Assembly (NCBI RefSeq): GCF_021049285.1
Contig: NZ_CP088017.1
Location: 2,739,380 to 2,803,379 of the forward strand
Direction: 5' to 3'
Source: Ruania halotolerans
Lineage (GTDB): Bacteria; Actinomycetota; Actinomycetes; Actinomycetales; Beutenbergiaceae
Length of the DNA stretch: 64,000 nucleotides
Shown here: positions 62,105 to 64,000 of the stretch, one piece after another
Numbering within the stretch: the stretch's first letter is position 1
Layout: each line of letters starts with the position of its first letter
The notes under the pieces: generated by a model
Told to the model about the DNA's origin: nothing
The model's database searches: none
What the model saw: the letters and a program-made list of their open reading frames with translations, nothing else
Position numbers and translations under genes: made by a program

Positions 62105-63477
62105 AGTCACGACGTCGCGGTCTGCTGGCCGCCACGACGGTCACCCTGGCGACCACCCTCGCGCTCGCCGCCTGCGCCCCTGGCACCGGAACTGGAGACG
62201 AAACCGCCAGCCCCGGAGCCACCGACGCCGAGGTCAGCACCGATCTGGCCGCACTGGGCGAGGTGACCTTGACCGTCTGGGACCAGGAGACCCGGGGCGG
62301 ACAGGACGAGCAGATGGCCCAACTGAACGCAGCCTTCGAAGAGGCGTACCCGAATATCTCGATCAACCGGAACTCCCAGTCCTTCGACGACCTGGAAACG
62401 ACCCTGCGTGGCGCCCTGACCGGCAACGACGCCCCGGATGTGGTGCAGGCGAACAATTCCCGCGGCACCATGGGCGCTTTCGTCTCCGCCGGGCTGCTGC
62501 GCGACCTCGAACCGTACGCCGAGGCGTATGGCTGGGCCGACCGGTTCAGCGAGGATGTGCTCGCCGTCTCGCGCTACTCCCCCGACGGCGTCACGTTCGG
62601 TTCGGGGTCGCTGTACGGCCTCCCTCAGGTCGGTGAGGTTGTCGGGGTGTTCTATTCCCGCTCCGCCCTTGAGCCGATCGCCACGGAGGACGAGTTGCGC
62701 AGTGCCGATTGGGAGACGTTCACCGGGATGCTCGCCGATGCCGCCGACGCCGGCCTGACCCCGGTCCAGCTCGGCAATATCGAGGGGTGGCCGGCCGGTC
62801 ACGTGTTCGGTCCGATCCAGGCACAGCATGTGCCCGCCGAAGACATCCGTGCCCTCGCGACGGGGAACGAGGGCGCCTCCTGGACCAGCGAGGGCAACAT
62901 GGCCGCAGCCGCGGAGTTGATCGAGTGGTCCGAGGCGGGCTACTTCAACGAAGGCCCGAATGGCACCGACTACGACGCTGCCTGGTCCGCATTCGCCGAG
63001 GGCGACGGGGTCTTCCTGATCGGTGGTTCCTGGCTGGCGGCCGATCTGGAGGCGGCGATGGGTGACGATGTCGGCTTCGTGGTGCCGACCACCGCCGACG
63101 GCACCGCCGCGACGACCGGCGGCACCGGCCTGCCGTTCGCGGTGACCGAGCAGAGCCCGAATGCCGATGCCGCTGCCGGCTACATCGACTTCATCACCAG
63201 CGATGAGGCCATGGAGGTACTCGCCGAGACTGGCAACATGCCGGTGAACCGGACCGCCGAACTCGCTCCGGAGTCGGGCGTGAACGCCGACATCTATGCC
63301 GCCTTCGGAGCGGTCAGTGAGGAAGGCGAGTTGTTGCCGTACCTCGACTGGGCCACACCGACGATGGGCGACACCTTGGGCGCCACGTTGCAGGATCTGA
63401 TCGGTGGCCAGGCCGACCCGGAACAGGCCATGTCGACCCTGGAAGAGGACTACTCAGCGTTCGTGTCCGAGGGCTGA
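62101..63477 (+). CDS. Sugar-type ABC transporter solute-binding lipoprotein
   Basis: A 458-residue lipoprotein: Arg-rich start, hydrophobic core, lipobox LALAAC, a Gly/Thr/Ser linker, then an extracellular family-1 solute-binding fold (VTLTVWDQETRGGQDEQMAQLNAAF, FIGG-like VFLIGGSWLAADLE). The ATG overlaps the kinase stop by 4 bp (ATGA), with AGGAAGAAG upstream. Together with the GH4 gene and the kinase it suggests uptake of a glucoside or similar sugar. Ligand identity is unknown. It is distinct in sequence from the binding protein at 5852. Confidence 0.93.
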   Translation: MKSRRRGLLAATTVTLATTLALAACAPGTGTGDETASPGATDAEVSTDLAALGEVTLTVWDQETRGGQDEQMAQLNAAFEEAYPNISINRNSQSFDDLETTLRGALTGNDAPDVVQANNSRGTMGAFVSAGLLRDLEPYAEAYGWADRFSEDVLAVSRYSPDGVTFGSGSLYGLPQVGEVVGVFYSRSALEPIATEDELRSADWETFTGMLADAADAGLTPVQLGNIEGWPAGHVFGPIQAQHVPAEDIRALATGNEGASWTSEGNMAAAAELIEWSEAGYFNEGPNGTDYDAAWSAFAEGDGVFLIGGSWLAADLEAAMGDDVGFVVPTTADGTAATTGGTGLPFAVTEQSPNADAAAGYIDFITSDEAMEVLAETGNMPVNRTAELAPESGVNADIYAAFGAVSEEGELLPYLDWATPTMGDTLGATLQDLIGGQADPEQAMSTLEEDYSAFVSEG

Positions 63478-63478
63478 G

Positions 63479-64000
63479 GTGACCAGCCCGACGACGCCCG
63501 CTCGCCGGGCTCCCAGTCAGCCACGGGGGCAGCGCCGTCGGCACCCGTGGTACCGCCCATGGTTGTACCTCGCCCCGGCCCTGGTGGTCTATGGCGGTTT
63601 CCTGCTGTTCCCGTTGGTGCGGTCGGCGCAATTCTCCCTCTTCGCCTGGGACGGGCTGGGCGCGTCGGAGTTCGTGGGGCTGGCCCACTACGCCGACCTG
63701 GTGGCCGATCCGGACCTGCGGGCCGCATTCGGCCATGCGCTCGTCCTGATCGGGTTCTTCGCGCTGGTGCCCCTCGTGCTCGGGCTGATCACCGCCGCAG
63801 TGTTACGCAGGGGCCGGGTACGCGGCCTGAGCCTGTTCCGCACCGTGGTGTTCGTGCCACAGGTGATCGCCATGGTGGTGGTGGCCGTGGCATGGCGGCA
63901 GATCTACGCACCGGACGGGCCGTTGAATGCGGTACTGGACGCCGTCGGACTGGACGCGCTCACGCGCGCCTGGCTGGGTGACTACACCTGGACCCTGCCC
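63479..64000 (+). CDS. Sugar ABC transporter permease, N-terminal part
   Basis: The first 174 codons of a MalF/UgpA-type permease that continues past the window. GTG start at 63479, two bases after the binding-protein stop, with GAGGG about 5 nt upstream. An Arg/Pro-rich cytoplasmic N-terminus of ~28 residues precedes the first membrane segment (LYLAPALVVYGGFLLFPLV); more segments follow (HALVLIGFFALVPLVLGLI, VVFVPQVIAMVVVAVAW). A rare TTA codon lies near 63803. The EAA loop and the partner permease are expected beyond base 64000. Confidence 0.9.
   Translation, partial: MTSPTTPARRAPSQPRGQRRRHPWYRPWLYLAPALVVYGGFLLFPLVRSAQFSLFAWDGLGASEFVGLAHYADLVADPDLRAAFGHALVLIGFFALVPLVLGLITAAVLRRGRVRGLSLFRTVVFVPQVIAMVVVAVAWRQIYAPDGPLNAVLDAVGLDALTRAWLGDYTWTLP

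Overview
The window reads as ordinary chromosomal DNA from a high-GC actinobacterium. GC is high throughout, GTG starts are common, and many adjacent genes overlap by 1 to 8 bp. The ileS gene has an actinobacterial T-box leader, and an ileS-folC / DUF4233-ndk neighbourhood is present. The gene mix (PTS-type dihydroxyacetone kinase, several sugar ABC transporters, a coenzyme F420 cassette) suggests a Micrococcales lineage near Beutenbergia, Ruania or Jonesia; that placement is inference. I saw no rRNA, tRNA, CRISPR array, insertion sequence or prophage. No stretch above about 250 bp lacks a gene, and the longest (34450-34698) is the T-box leader.

Layout. 1-5.7 kb: a minus-strand membrane-anchored fragment (possibly FtsY), an MFS exporter with a divergent HxlR regulator, and smc. 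5.8-10.2 kb: a complete sugar-type ABC importer of four overlapping genes. 10.2-13.0 kb: a quinone-oxidoreductase-like gene behind a MerR gene, a small acidic protein and prephenate dehydratase. 13.1-17.7 kb: a formate/nitrite-type channel, then an inositol-type catabolic operon (mmsA, an iolE-like gene and a Gfo/Idh/MocA dehydrogenase). 17.8-18.7 kb: ndk and DUF4233. 18.7-29.7 kb: an 11-kb block that separates these from folC-ileS. It holds a DHA2 efflux pump and TetR, dhaKLM, a LURP-one protein, a flavin disulfide oxidoreductase, a betaine/choline-type ABC importer and a DinB-like protein. 29.7-34.7 kb: folC, ileS and the T-box leader. 34.7-38.2 kb: an overlapping operon of a NYN/OST-HTH protein, an SDR and an AMP-ligase that ends short. 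38.2-44.6 kb: a leucine-type acyl-CoA catabolic operon with the gene order of Mycobacterium tuberculosis Rv2498c-Rv2502c. 44.7-49.3 kb: an acetyltransferase, a GDPD, an SDR, a cysteine-containing secreted protein, and an ECF sigma factor with a membrane partner.

49.4-59.5 kb is the most interesting part. A BtuFCD/FecBCD-like ABC cassette lies about 5 kb from cofE (F420-0:gamma-glutamyl ligase), which itself overlaps an F420-dependent G6PDH-family oxidoreductase. This matches the proposed but, as far as I know, unproven actinobacterial F420-0 uptake system, in which cells import the F420 core and keep only the polyglutamylation step. Between the two halves lie a phospholipase D/cardiolipin synthase, an unknown protein, and a TetR gene with an MMPL transporter; a concentric palindromic operator precedes tetR.

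59.5-64.0 kb: a GH4 glycosidase diverging from a PfkB kinase - sugar-binding protein - permease operon that runs off the window.

Cis-elements found by reading: the ileS T-box with its Ile specifier, a stretched MerR promoter inside the merR-oxidoreductase gap, an IolR-like site before mmsA, concentric TetR-type palindromes, and a dispersed palindromic element present twice (about 13992-14055 and 52412-52487).
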